In this document: in pieces, positions 8,501-16,749 of the stretch
Layout of the letters: each line of letters begins with the position of its first letter
Numbering within the stretch: the first letter of the stretch is position 1
Source of the DNA: Lachnospiraceae bacterium NC2004
GTDB taxonomy: Bacteria; Bacillota; Clostridia; Lachnospirales; Lachnospiraceae
Direction: 5' to 3'
Length of the DNA stretch: 64,000 nt
NCBI GenBank assembly: GCA_000621905.1
Contig: JHXB01000008.1
Span: forward strand, 62,001 to 126,000
Translations under genes and position numbers: made by a program
Notes under the pieces: model-generated
Seen by the model: only the letters and a program-made list of their open reading frames with translations
The model's database searches: none
What the model was told of the DNA's origin: nothing

Positions 8501-10007
8501 TCTTCTTGCGCTCAACATTAAGCTCTTTGTCAAGCCTGTCAAGATTCTTCTTAATTCTGGCCTCTTCGGCAAATGCTACCGCGTTGCTACACTCTAAATC
8601 GCGCTTTGCCTTCATCAGATTCTTAAGAGACACCTTAAGCTCGTGCTCTTCATTGGCAGAAGCCATGGACTTCTCTCTTACACTCTTAAGTCGCTCATCT
8701 AAGAACTTCTTCTTAACGGAAGCGTAATCGCTTAATCTGTCGACGCTGTCGCCCTCGCCGCCTTTACCTTTGGCGATAACGGCAGCATTTTCTTCGCGTT
8801 TCTTTCTGTACTTAGCGTACTCTAAGAAATCGTTGATATTAGCGTGGCGAATGTATTTGTCCTTAGCTTCTAAGAGATCCTTTTTGACATTTTCTATGCG
8901 CTTTATAGCTTCCTCTTCTTCCTTAATCGCACGCGCAAGGGCATACTCTTCAATCTGAACGCCCATGCAGGCGAGATTGCGCTCCTTAGCAACGCAGTCA
9001 TGCTCAATCGACTCAATCTCATTCTTCTTGCCCTTGAGATCACGCTCCATAGCGTCAATCTGATTCTCAAGGCTTCTGTAAGCCGACAAAAGCTCAATCT
9101 TATAAGATTCTTTCTCCTTAAACATCTCAGAAAGTGAGGAAATGCGGCCGTTCAAGACAGAAAGAACCTCTTTCTGCCTGTCATACGCCGATATCTCGCT
9201 CTTCTTCATAGATAGCTCCATCAGCTTATCTCTAATCTCCAAAAGGGTCTTAGACATTGAATCTGTAACATCCTCACCCTCGGTCTTGTCTCTAAATGAC
9301 CTCTCAATAATCTCCTCGATCAAGAGGTCCTCAACAACCTTTCTCGTGGTCTTGTAGTTGGTCTCAAAGTACGTTCTTACATGTCCCTCGGTCTTGTTGA
9401 TACCTCTGATAATCTCCCACGCACTCTCATAAAGGCCGTATTGACTGATAAATCGCTGATACTCACCTTTTCTGTCAAATATATAAACCTTAAGGTCAGG
9501 GTTCTCCCTTGAAAGATCCTTAAGATACTCTCTCAAACCGTTGTAGGTGATACGCTCTCCGTCTTTATCTAACGGGAGGTTCACGATATCATTTGAATTA
9601 TATGCACGATAGAAAATGCAGTAGTTAAAGTACTCTATCGATGCAGTGTCTCTGCCGCCGGTCTCGCCTTCATCGGAATCCTTGGCTTTTCTCGCGGTGA
9701 AACCGGTGAGCATATACCTGTAATCCTCGACAATATCGCTCTCATCAAGGTTCCACTCAACTAAAGAATGAATCGTCTTAGAACCGCCCTCCGTCCTAAA
9801 AAGCTTCTCAATAGGCTGCTTCTCGTCCAAGGTACAGTTAGGTATCAGATTCTGCATCATGAGAAGCATCAAAACGCTCTTACCGCCACCATTTGCAAGA
9901 TCGTAAATGGTGTTGCTTCCATGGAAACGCATCACGAAATCGTCGTACATCTGCGTACCAAAATTGTATTTAACATTATTAACCCTAATCCTGTTCATGT
10001 TAGGCAT
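5592..10007 (-). CDS. SMC-family ATPase, JetC/MukB-like
   Basis: This is a giant coiled-coil ATPase of 1471 residues with SMC architecture. An N-terminal nucleotide-binding half has a variant Walker A (DLANGGGKS, residues 36-44). A first long coiled coil spans about 240-640 and a globular hinge about 655-765. A second coiled coil spans about 780-1310. The C-terminal half has a signature-like GSTGQSQG (about 1345) and Walker B VIFIDNPFG (about 1380). The residue after the Walker B Asp is Asn where most SMC proteins have Glu. GGGAGGT precedes the ATG by 9 bases. It is the last gene of an operon with a JetB/MukE-like and a JetA-like protein, so a condensin-like or Wadjet-like DNA-loop-extruding complex is likely. 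No JetD gene is present. Confidence 0.8.
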   Translation of the reverse strand: MPNMNRIRVNNVKYNFGTQMYDDFVMRFHGSNTIYDLANGGGKSVLMLLMMQNLIPNCTLDEKQPIEKLFRTEGGSKTIHSLVEWNLDESDIVEDYRYMLTGFTARKAKDSDEGETGGRDTASIEYFNYCIFYRAYNSNDIVNLPLDKDGERITYNGLREYLKDLSRENPDLKVYIFDRKGEYQRFISQYGLYESAWEIIRGINKTEGHVRTYFETNYKTTRKVVEDLLIEEIIERSFRDKTEGEDVTDSMSKTLLEIRDKLMELSMKKSEISAYDRQKEVLSVLNGRISSLSEMFKEKESYKIELLSAYRSLENQIDAMERDLKGKKNEIESIEHDCVAKERNLACMGVQIEEYALARAIKEEEEAIKRIENVKKDLLEAKDKYIRHANINDFLEYAKYRKKREENAAVIAKGKGGEGDSVDRLSDYASVKKKFLDERLKSVREKSMASANEEHELKVSLKNLMKAKRDLECSNAVAFAEEARIKKNLDRLDKELNVERKKTSLLLLEDATKLLREYERKLNGAEKEYRKNEEQLKKIDQASYEINLKRREYEAVLSHMKDSEGKVDKLESLIEAGRARAEALVTAYGKELPNKDLSELYKHLLGKYKRAVLEWNEGVKSYDKLKKQIEAREEGRQVANLELLSEIRDYIADRHGIDADLGQDYILGLDEGDRAEVLRNWPYLAVSIVVDATDADITGINDDRYLRELASETLIPVISKDALGEGVKTAKGMVFLSGREDIFLDANAGSDGLSELQARLSRLELSNTQLEDMCKVYEEDAYFVMEQIQLKGILDSVLSDAPENVVDYNAELANLDEEEKALVEEEKKIHEVMEVVNEQGVSIKKEIAILEHIEELYKEFEAVGAEHQEALEQANVLKAQLDDVSARIDADNNRLKEVRELKKNYDEQIFEGEKLWNEQYAEYYKGKPVLDLGYNEEQLDVEFKAMRAVVEKRLANLEDKQALIDTFDRNMDKLMKGLKRRNADLDEFEKLYASGDLVMVSSSEIDRLEANVDKYTAKLDEVREAEDGVRLNRSRLEGVIEHGKKGLQSEGISYQRVDVTEEELSRIIDDEKKQLNELVKHKAELTDAFIQGQKLMSKKQDIYKDVKRLKSLYNLELEDESKLIDMSEYKVDQLKACQEAFEQSIRKEQRAKVDLEDYKMKAAETLKELEAYELAEVVKRDINLPDSISGFDDLEISLNDMIGFINLEQERIEQGISDMELIKSNFESQCILRCQDVKTELKRLAKLSMITLDNEPVSMISLNIPYLDDDEVRESMSSYIDEIVKGVDRYDNPDDRIKFIRNGLSLKRMFSAVVTDMNAIKLMLYKRERIREQSRYLKYEEAVGSTGQSQGIYIQFLISIINYIANIHAVNSDNNTLKKVIFIDNPFGAAKDIYIWEPIFEMLKVNNVQLIVPARGTTPAITGRFDVNYVLEQKLVGDKQQTVVADYRSQIDKTEVEYKKVDYSQNSFEFI

Positions 10008-10032
10008 AAGGTCTACCTCCCTAAATAAGCTG

Positions 10033-10740
10033 TTATTCGTCTCTTAGTAGCTCGTACAATCTTCCTCTGTTCTGTTCGAAGTAATTCTCAACTATCGCTC
10101 TCATTCTGTCTGTCGGGTAATACTGCTCACCTGCAGGAATCAACAATTTCTCTCCTACTAAGAAGTTTAGTACCGTCTTAACGAGTCCAGATCTTGAACC
10201 TCGGCCTGCTCTAAATCCGGTCTCATCGTCCGATTCGGTAAATGCTATCGGCATCTCATCCCAGAGAATCGCGATTGAACGAATACTGTGCTCCTCTATC
10301 TCGTCAGTAACCAAAACATCTAATTTGCTTAATGTTTTGGCAAATGCTGACGTCGTAAACTCCAACACCTCCGACGGAGAAACGCACTCGACAAACTGGT
10401 AACTTCCGGTGTCCTTGTAAAATACCAAAATCACCTGGTACATAATGTAATAGCAAAGATATAATTCTTTGTTGTTTTTAAGACCCATGACTTTCTTAAG
10501 TTCTTCGTTGGTGTAACCGAAAGTTCTGTTACCGTCACCGGCAGTCATATAAAGCGCCGAATTGTGGTCGTAGAGGTTAAGATTGAGCCTCTTTAGCATA
10601 TTCTGCAGACACTCGTAAACCTCGGCGTTATCCATATATTCCTGGTATAAAGTCTGGTTGGCGCCGCTTAAGCTCACTTCCTCACCCATCATGAGCTTGG
10701 CGTATATATCCATTGCCTTGTCAATATTCTTCTGTTCCAT
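10033..10740 (-). CDS. JetB/MukE-like subunit of the SMC complex (DUF6063-like)
   Basis: This soluble 235-residue protein has no signal peptide or metal motif. Its size, its position between a JetA-like and an SMC gene, and its end (RMRAIVENYFEQNRGRL) fit the small winged-helix MukE/JetB subunit that bridges kleisin and SMC. I recall related sequences being filed as DUF6063. The stop lies 25 bases before the SMC start, so translation is probably coupled. An AAGGAT site precedes the ATG. The family assignment rests mainly on context; the fold itself would need structure prediction. Confidence 0.6.
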   Translation of the reverse strand: MEQKNIDKAMDIYAKLMMGEEVSLSGANQTLYQEYMDNAEVYECLQNMLKRLNLNLYDHNSALYMTAGDGNRTFGYTNEELKKVMGLKNNKELYLCYYIMYQVILVFYKDTGSYQFVECVSPSEVLEFTTSAFAKTLSKLDVLVTDEIEEHSIRSIAILWDEMPIAFTESDDETGFRAGRGSRSGLVKTVLNFLVGEKLLIPAGEQYYPTDRMRAIVENYFEQNRGRLYELLRDE

Positions 10741-10754
10741 GCTTTATCCTTTCT

Positions 10755-10834
10755 TAACTACCCAATGGGGACAGTCCCTACTGAGTACTTATCCGCTAAG
10801 TACCCAATGGGGACTGTCCCCTTTGAGTACTTAT
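10755..10834. repeat. Two family C palindromic repeats
   Basis: Two copies of a palindrome have the form TAASTACYCAATGGGGACAG followed by its complement. They fill the gap between the JetA-like and JetB-like genes, and the JetA-like stop codon abuts the repeat end. Confidence 0.8.
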
Positions 10835-12375
10835 CATATATCAGTTCTGTTAAACGAGAGATTATTAACCTTAAAGCCCTTGTGCGGCTCTATCTCCTCT
10901 TCTAAACTCTCAACCTTAAACTTAAGCTTCCCGTATCTCTCCCTCTCCTCCTGCGTCAGAGTCGAGTAAATAATACCATCCAAAAATGTATCCTGTTTGC
11001 TAAGCACTCCCTCAACCGAGTAGTCGCGTCTTCCGGCAAGATGAACCAAAAACGAGTAGTAATCAGCATTTGCCAAAATATCCTCACCGAATCTGACTTC
11101 TAAGATAGGATTAAGTTCCGTGAGTGTTATATCGTGCTTCTTCTTAATCTGCTCCATAAGCTCGACCATAAAAAGATGATAGTTGTCGCTGATTCTCTCC
11201 TCCTCAATGTCATCCGGGCAAATGTAGTCGCTCTCTTCAGCGACTTCCTCTTTCTTCTCCCTAAGAGCCTTGCTGTCCGGTCTGACGCTTAAGAGCCTAT
11301 CCACACTCACAAAGTCAAATGTCTTCTTGATATTGATGTCAAACAGCGGATTAAGTATGTGAAGAAGCTTTCTTGCGTCGTCCGATTCCTCGATAACATC
11401 AAGCTGTTCCTCAAAGTCAAATACCGGCCTTAGGCGTTTTAACTTGGCGCGCTTAATGTAATCGTCGGTAATCTTGGAAAGTTCGACTGTCTCTGCAATA
11501 AGCTTGGCGTGACGCTCGATAGTCTTCTTAAGCTCATTTTCCAGCTCATATATCTCCTTAAGGACAGTATAGTATTTCTCCCTGTCCTCAGCGGAATCGG
11601 CACTTCCCTCCGCCTTATTAAGCGCCGTCTCTATAAGATCTCTGTTCTTCATAAAGAGGCGTTCTTCCTCGTCGAACCACTTGGCAACCGACTTAATGTA
11701 TCTGTCGTAAGCCTCGGCACCCTCATAAACATCGGACTCTAGCACCTTGATTACTTCCTGTTTCTTAAGCGCCATACGGCTAACCTCGCCATTTATGCGC
11801 CTTACAACGTCAATTCCGCCTCTGAAATTGTTGGCGTGTATCATTTTCTCCAAAAGAAGTTGCTCTATGCTTATCTTGGATTCGTCCTTAACTTCCTTGG
11901 TATCGAGGTAGAATTCCACGCCCTCCGCGGTGATTCGATAATATATAATTCCGCCCTCTATCTCGCTCTCGATGAGCTTGATACGGCTTACTTTATGTGT
12001 CTTGGATTTGGGATCGTAGTGTTTGAAATAAAAAGGCTTACCGTCGTTCTTAAGCCTGTCGAAAATGAAGGTTACAAGCTCGTCAAGTTCCTCTGTCGAA
12101 ACTTTCAAAGAGAAGTCTCTTATCAGAAGCTCGCTAATAAAATTCCTGTACGCGCCGTAATCTACGCGACGCTCATTAAAGTTGTTCTCATCAATAAAAA
12201 AGCGAAGGGAAGCAAGGGTGATATAACCCATGTCAAGGTCGTTGTATCTGCCATCCTTGTACTTGGCAAAATCCATCTCCTGCAACTTAAAAAAAGGATA
12301 ATACTTCTTGAGATTATCCATTCTAAGCTCGTGATTATCAATAATGTCATTTAAGAGAATGTATTGCTCTGCCAT
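10834..12375 (-). CDS. JetA-like kleisin subunit of the SMC complex (DUF5716-like)
   Basis: The start is set at MAEQYILLND because AAGGAT precedes that ATG; the frame upstream of it runs into a repeat. The 513-residue product is soluble and highly charged. An N-terminal region of winged-helix character (about 20-165) is followed by long helices (about 180-320) and a C-terminal domain ending VEEEIEPHKGF. I associate this with the JetA family of Wadjet (formerly DUF5716), the MukF-like kleisin. It is the first gene of the three-gene operon. The repeats between the genes could affect mRNA stability but not co-transcription. Confidence 0.7.
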   Translation of the reverse strand: MAEQYILLNDIIDNHELRMDNLKKYYPFFKLQEMDFAKYKDGRYNDLDMGYITLASLRFFIDENNFNERRVDYGAYRNFISELLIRDFSLKVSTEELDELVTFIFDRLKNDGKPFYFKHYDPKSKTHKVSRIKLIESEIEGGIIYYRITAEGVEFYLDTKEVKDESKISIEQLLLEKMIHANNFRGGIDVVRRINGEVSRMALKKQEVIKVLESDVYEGAEAYDRYIKSVAKWFDEEERLFMKNRDLIETALNKAEGSADSAEDREKYYTVLKEIYELENELKKTIERHAKLIAETVELSKITDDYIKRAKLKRLRPVFDFEEQLDVIEESDDARKLLHILNPLFDINIKKTFDFVSVDRLLSVRPDSKALREKKEEVAEESDYICPDDIEEERISDNYHLFMVELMEQIKKKHDITLTELNPILEVRFGEDILANADYYSFLVHLAGRRDYSVEGVLSKQDTFLDGIIYSTLTQEERERYGKLKFKVESLEEEIEPHKGFKVNNLSFNRTDI

Positions 12376-12396
12376 CTTAATCCTTCCCCGGATAAT

Positions 12397-12475
12397 TAAG
12401 TTCTCAATGGGGACTGTCCCCATTGGGTATTTAGCAACAACTTCCCAGTGGGGACTGTCCCTACTGGGAAGTTAT
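12397..12475. repeat. Two family C palindromic repeats
   Basis: Two GGGGACTGTCCC palindromes, one flanked by AATGGGGAC/CATTGGG and the other by CCCAGTG/CTACTGGG, lie between rsmA and the JetA-like gene. Confidence 0.8.
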
Positions 12476-12485
12476 TAATATAGTA

Positions 12486-13376
12486 TCACTTAACGCCTAC
12501 ATTTTCAAGGACGTTGGACAATTCGGCGAACTCATTTAAAGAGAGTTTCTCGCCCCTTATTGAAGGAGAAATGCCGATCTCTTCTAAAGCCGCACTTACG
12601 TCCTCTTTAGAAAATGTTAACGTCTTGTCGTTAGCTATTCCGTTCTGAAGCGTCTTTCTACGTTGGTTAAATGATGCTCTTATAAGCTTAAACATGAGCT
12701 TTTCATCATTGACCTTGACAGGCTTATCGTCGTGGAGTGTGAGCTTTATAACCGCTGAGCCGACGTTAGGTCTCGGCATAAAACAGTTAGGCGGGACATT
12801 GGCCGCAAGATAAGTGTCAGCATAATACTGAACCGCCAACGATAAAGCCCCGTATTCCTTGGTCCCCGGAGCTGCGTCCATCCTGTCGGCAACCTCCTTT
12901 TGAACCATGACAGTTACGCTTGTAATCGGCGCCTCGTCCTCCAAAAGAGACATGATAATAGGCGTCGTGATGTAGTACGGAAGATTGGCAACAACCTTAA
13001 AAGGCTTGCCGTCGTTATATTCCATCGATAGTCTGTTGATATCTGTCTTAAGGATGTCCTTGTTGATTACGGTGACATTGTCGTATGGGCTTAAAGTGGC
13101 CTTTAAAACCTCGACTGCATCCCTGTCAATCTCAACAGCAACTACGCTCTTCGCACTCTCAGCAAGATACTGCGTGAGCGTTCCGATACCGGGACCAATC
13201 TCAAGAACAGTGTCTTCTTTGGTGATTTCTGCAGCGTCAACAATCTTGTTGAGCACATGCGAATCAATAAGAAAATTCTGACCGAATTTCTTCTTGATAT
13301 CAAAGTTAAATTTTTGTAAAAATGCGATGGTAATCTTAGGATTACCAAGTCTCTCCGACTCAGGTAATACAGGCAT
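12486..13376 (-). CDS. rsmA: 16S rRNA dimethyladenosine transferase RsmA (KsgA)
   Basis: This enzyme dimethylates two adjacent adenosines near the 3' end of 16S rRNA during small-subunit assembly, using S-adenosylmethionine. The N-terminal FGQNFLID, the SAM loop EIGPGIGTLTQYLA (about 60-73), the IDRDAVEVL segment and the catalytic NLPYY motif (about 130) are all present. A C-terminal RRKTLQNG helix domain follows, as in KsgA. The length of 296 residues is normal. It lies upstream of the SMC operon in the same direction, separated by repeats. Confidence 0.97.
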   Translation of the reverse strand: MPVLPESERLGNPKITIAFLQKFNFDIKKKFGQNFLIDSHVLNKIVDAAEITKEDTVLEIGPGIGTLTQYLAESAKSVVAVEIDRDAVEVLKATLSPYDNVTVINKDILKTDINRLSMEYNDGKPFKVVANLPYYITTPIIMSLLEDEAPITSVTVMVQKEVADRMDAAPGTKEYGALSLAVQYYADTYLAANVPPNCFMPRPNVGSAVIKLTLHDDKPVKVNDEKLMFKLIRASFNQRRKTLQNGIANDKTLTFSKEDVSAALEEIGISPSIRGEKLSLNEFAELSNVLENVGVK

Positions 13377-13394
13377 AACTCTCTCCTTTGGCTT

Positions 13395-13462
13395 CTGTCA
13401 TTCTGAGCGTAGCGAAGAATCTTTTAAGATCCTTCGTCGCTTTGCTCCTCAGGATGACATAA
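13395..13462. repeat. Family A palindromic repeat
   Basis: This is a full inverted unit: GTCATTCTGAGCGTAGCGAA at one end and TCGCTTTGCTCCTCAGGATG at the other, around AATCTTTTAAGATC. It supplies the last codons (Met-Ser-Ser) and the stop codon of the gene at 13449-14672. Confidence 0.85.
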
Positions 13463-14672
13463 TACTCTTTACTTCTTCTATTAGCCTCTCGCAAGCTGTT
13501 TCTCCGTTATCGTCAAACACCTTGTCTCTTAACGCTCTTCTTTCTTTCTTGTAAATGTCTAACTCAAGGCTTCCTTCTATCGCCTCAAATAGCTCTTCCA
13601 TATCCTTAGCTTTATATCCCGGTGTAACCTCGTCATAATCGTAATACATCTCTCTTGAATCAGACAAATATTTATCAAGGTCGTAATCAAAAAACACAAT
13701 CGGCTTATTTAACCACAAATAATCAAAATAAACAGAAGAATAATCCGTTATTAAAAGATCGGAATCCACCAAAAATCTGCTTATATCATCATCCGGCGGA
13801 ACCACCAATATGCGCTCGCTCGACATACTGCTAAACGCCTCATAAAGCTTGGATTTCATATGAAGTTTAAGCACCAAAATCATGTTGCCCTTCTCCAAGA
13901 AATCGTTTAATTTATCTATATCAACAACCTCAAAAAAATCCTCTTCACTTGCCCTGAAAGTCGGCGCGTATATCAAAATCTTAGGATTATCAAAACTCGT
14001 CTTCATCTCCTTAAGTCTATTCTTAACAGCCTTCTCTGACGGCGTAAGCAAGCACCTTATTGCATTTGACTTAATGCTGTCAACCCTTGGATAACCCGAA
14101 GTCAGCACATGCTCAGTCTTAAACGCTGAGGCAAATGTTGACGCTAGACTCTTAGACGTCGTAAGTACATAATCCTCAGGCTTCTCGTCGGAGATATTTC
14201 TCGGATAATTATTAATCTTCTCTATGATATTCTTAGGATGCCTAAACGAATCATGTATGTTATCATGCTGAATCTTCTTAAGCGGAATACCATGCCACAT
14301 ATTGACTTTAAGCGCACTGCCGCTTAGCGGATAGTTGATATCCTTAGAGTAGTTATCATAAAAATAAACACCGCCCCTAAGCGCATAAAATATACCTTTC
14401 AGTGAGCGATAGTAGCACGCCGGAAACCCACGACTGTCAAGGAATTTCACAAGCTCTTTATCGTGGCTTATCCACATAGGATAGATGCCTAATTCCTTAC
14501 TGTTCTGGCAAATGTAATTATATAAGTATCTTGGATTATCTGCGAAGCGTCTTCCAAATGTGCTTCCAAAAAGCCACAACTTAGAATCTCTAGGGCTTAA
14601 TTTAGACATGAAATTAACAGGCAAATATAGAAGCTGCCCCCAATATGAAATTATATTTTTAACACTCTTCAT
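13449..14672 (-). CDS. CDP-glycerol glycerophosphotransferase (TagB/TagF-like)
   Basis: Such enzymes transfer glycerol phosphate from CDP-glycerol to a teichoic-acid or capsule-like chain at the membrane. The start at MKSVKNII follows GGAGGG by 6 bases; the longer frame upstream has no site. Family signatures include KLWLFGSTFGRRF (about 30), MWHGIPLKKI, ILIYAPTFR (about 230), LKLHM, and TDYSSVYFDYLWL followed by KPIVFFDYD. The 407 residues fit a minimal catalytic form without a separate glycosyltransferase domain. The last three residues and the stop lie inside a family A repeat, so the original C-terminus may have been altered. Confidence 0.85.
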   Translation of the reverse strand: MKSVKNIISYWGQLLYLPVNFMSKLSPRDSKLWLFGSTFGRRFADNPRYLYNYICQNSKELGIYPMWISHDKELVKFLDSRGFPACYYRSLKGIFYALRGGVYFYDNYSKDINYPLSGSALKVNMWHGIPLKKIQHDNIHDSFRHPKNIIEKINNYPRNISDEKPEDYVLTTSKSLASTFASAFKTEHVLTSGYPRVDSIKSNAIRCLLTPSEKAVKNRLKEMKTSFDNPKILIYAPTFRASEEDFFEVVDIDKLNDFLEKGNMILVLKLHMKSKLYEAFSSMSSERILVVPPDDDISRFLVDSDLLITDYSSVYFDYLWLNKPIVFFDYDLDKYLSDSREMYYDYDEVTPGYKAKDMEELFEAIEGSLELDIYKKERRALRDKVFDDNGETACERLIEEVKSIMSS

Positions 14673-14749
14673 ATCAAGCCCTCCGGGTAACTTAATGTGG
14701 CGCAAACGCACACTTATTTTACCACATTTGCCATCAAAGCACAATGATG

Positions 14750-14857
14750 TACCAAGGGGACGGTTCTCGTGGTACAAGAACCGTCCCCTTGGTATTATAT
14801 TGACCTTCTTCGAAGGTCAAAGATCCTTCGTCACTTCGCTCCTCAGGATAACATATT
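14750..14857. repeat. Family B repeat followed by family A repeat
   Basis: Positions 14750-14794 form a complete family B palindrome (CCAAGGGGACGGTTCTCGTG and its complement). Positions 14798-14857 are a family A unit with the GACCTTC/GAAGGTC hairpin. Together they fill the gap upstream of the wall-polymer gene. Confidence 0.85.
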
Positions 14858-15176
14858 ACTTAACTATCGACTTATAAAGAGGATTAAAAGTAATATTAAT
14901 AATAACTGCAACTATGAGAACCGCAGAAACTATCGCCGCAACCCTCTTTCTTTTTTCTGTCTTAAAAAACAGCGCAACAACCTCTAAAACACAGGCAATA
15001 TATAACCCAATATAGAAGTAATTGACTCCGACAGAAAATGTACCCAAAGTCGCTAGAATTGTAGGCAGAAGATACAGACATCTATATATGCCGCGCGGAC
15101 GAATCTCCTCTAAATGCGCCACAAATATAAGCGCTAAAACCAGTACAAGTTCAATAATCAATATTGTGTATATCAT
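14856..15176 (-). CDS. Small membrane protein, unknown
   Basis: The product of 106 residues has about four hydrophobic segments (TILIIELVLVLALIFVA, CLYLLPTILATLGTF, FYIGLYIACVLEVVALF, AAIVSAVLIVAVIINI). The start codon overlaps the preceding permease stop by one base and has GGGAGG upstream, so it belongs to the ABC operon. I do not recognise the family. It could be an accessory subunit of the transporter or a small immunity-type protein. Confidence 0.7.
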   Translation of the reverse strand: MIYTILIIELVLVLALIFVAHLEEIRPRGIYRCLYLLPTILATLGTFSVGVNYFYIGLYIACVLEVVALFFKTEKRKRVAAIVSAVLIVAVIINITFNPLYKSIVK

Positions 15177-15952
15177 TAATCCATATCCTCCCTTCTAAAC
15201 AACGCATAACCCGCAAACAGATAAAATGCAGTCATAATAATCGACACCAATATAGTTCCGACAACAAGCGTAGCACTTAACGAATTATCAATTGTATAGC
15301 CTGAAGATGTAACATTTGTCTTACACTCAAAGAGCATATTAAGATTATATGTTCCAAGGTACAGATTACTGTGATCTTTTACTAACTCAATCACCAAAAG
15401 CATACCGGTCTGATAAAAGAAACCTGATGCAATAATTGCAATATTATGTTTGCAAATGTAAGCAATCATCACAATAAACGCCGATATTCTAAGATACGGA
15501 AAGAAGCTAAGCATCGTTCTTATCACTTCATCTCGTAACGACACATTTCCGTTTATTGTAGCAGATAGAGATACATTTCCGTCCCATCCACATTTGATAA
15601 GCCCAACCAACAACGGAACAAACGTGGCAATTGTCATAACAACAGCTGTAATTATGACAGCTAATAAGCTTCTTGCCAAGAAAGACTCAAGTCTTGACTT
15701 GCCCTCCATCAATTCATAATTAATTGTCTTATCTTTATTGTCCTCAGCACAAAAGCTTGCTATATACACTCCGATAAAAAGAACAACCATGCTAAAAGGT
15801 ATAGTATAATTTGCCATAAGCATAGTTGCAGTTCCTTCTTCAAGACTAAATAAAGATATAAGAACGCCTATAAGCATAAGACATATCGTCATCAGCAGGA
15901 TAAATGTTGAATGTGTGAACTTATAAAGCTGCGCCTTGATTATATTTGTCAT
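15176..15952 (-). CDS. ABC-2 type permease
   Basis: This integral membrane protein of 258 residues has about six transmembrane helices in the pattern of BcrB/ABC-2 permeases. The motif DKTINYELMEGKSR after the second helix is shared with the adjacent permease (DKTINYEIMVGKKR), so the two arose by duplication. The start is set at MTNIIKAQLY, which has AGTAGGT at good distance; an in-frame GTG three codons earlier sits too close to that site. It probably pairs with the ATPase at 16750-17670 to export or expel an antimicrobial peptide or to protect its membrane target. Confidence 0.85.
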   Translation of the reverse strand: MTNIIKAQLYKFTHSTFILLMTICLMLIGVLISLFSLEEGTATMLMANYTIPFSMVVLFIGVYIASFCAEDNKDKTINYELMEGKSRLESFLARSLLAVIITAVVMTIATFVPLLVGLIKCGWDGNVSLSATINGNVSLRDEVIRTMLSFFPYLRISAFIVMIAYICKHNIAIIASGFFYQTGMLLVIELVKDHSNLYLGTYNLNMLFECKTNVTSSGYTIDNSLSATLVVGTILVSIIMTAFYLFAGYALFRREDMD

Positions 15953-15961
15953 ATCATACAC

Positions 15962-16744
15962 CTACTTTCTATCCCTTTTCTTAAATATTATGCCGGCTGC
16001 TATCAAATACAGTGTTCCAAACACAAGCGATGTAACTATTGATTTAATTATAATATCATTACTCACACCGGACTCTATAGCCGATCCTGTTATACTACCA
16101 AAGGATTTGGTAGAAAGCACTGAAGCAGCGGCATTTACTCCGGCCCAAAATGTAGTATCTATATCATCTCCAAATTCGTGGGCAAGCGAGCAAATGACTA
16201 AGGCGACATCAAATAAAAGATAGTTGGCAATTATAGCAATCCCGCCACTTCCAATCAAAACAGTTACAAGTATAAACAACGCCACAACTCTATACATTAT
16301 CGGCAGTAAAAGAGCACATCTTATCATTGCGTCTTTAAAATCAATCCATGAGCCCCATTCGTTAATCAGAGTAAAAACAAACATTGGGAGAAGCATAGCA
16401 ATCAAAGTAATTAATCCACCGTAAACAAGCGCAACAACAGCACGTCCACCATATACGATACTCCTTTTCTTTCCGACCATAATCTCGTAATTAATGGTTT
16501 TATCGGACATGTCCCCTCCGCAAGCTAACGAGCAAAGCGCCATTCCTAACAAAATATAATACATGGATAAATCAGGAAGAGCCTGAAAATACATCTCGCC
16601 GGTTAGATCTGATAAACTAAATTCTCCCAAATGAACAGCTTCCAACAAAAAAAGAAACGGTCCAAAGAACATAGCAAAAAGTATAATTATAACCGGGGAA
16701 CTTTTGGTAAATGAATAATTAACTGATTTAATTATATTGTACAT
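15962..16744 (-). CDS. ABC-2 type permease
   Basis: This is the second permease of the pair: 260 residues, about six helices, with the DKTINYEIMVGKKR motif near residue 80. The start is set at MYNIIKSVNY, five bases after the ATPase stop and with GGGGTGA upstream; a GTG three codons earlier is the alternative. With the following permease it probably forms a heterodimeric channel of the bacitracin/lantibiotic-immunity type. Confidence 0.85.
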   Translation of the reverse strand: MYNIIKSVNYSFTKSSPVIIILFAMFFGPFLFLLEAVHLGEFSLSDLTGEMYFQALPDLSMYYILLGMALCSLACGGDMSDKTINYEIMVGKKRSIVYGGRAVVALVYGGLITLIAMLLPMFVFTLINEWGSWIDFKDAMIRCALLLPIMYRVVALFILVTVLIGSGGIAIIANYLLFDVALVICSLAHEFGDDIDTTFWAGVNAAASVLSTKSFGSITGSAIESGVSNDIIIKSIVTSLVFGTLYLIAAGIIFKKRDRK

Positions 16745-16749
16745 TATAA

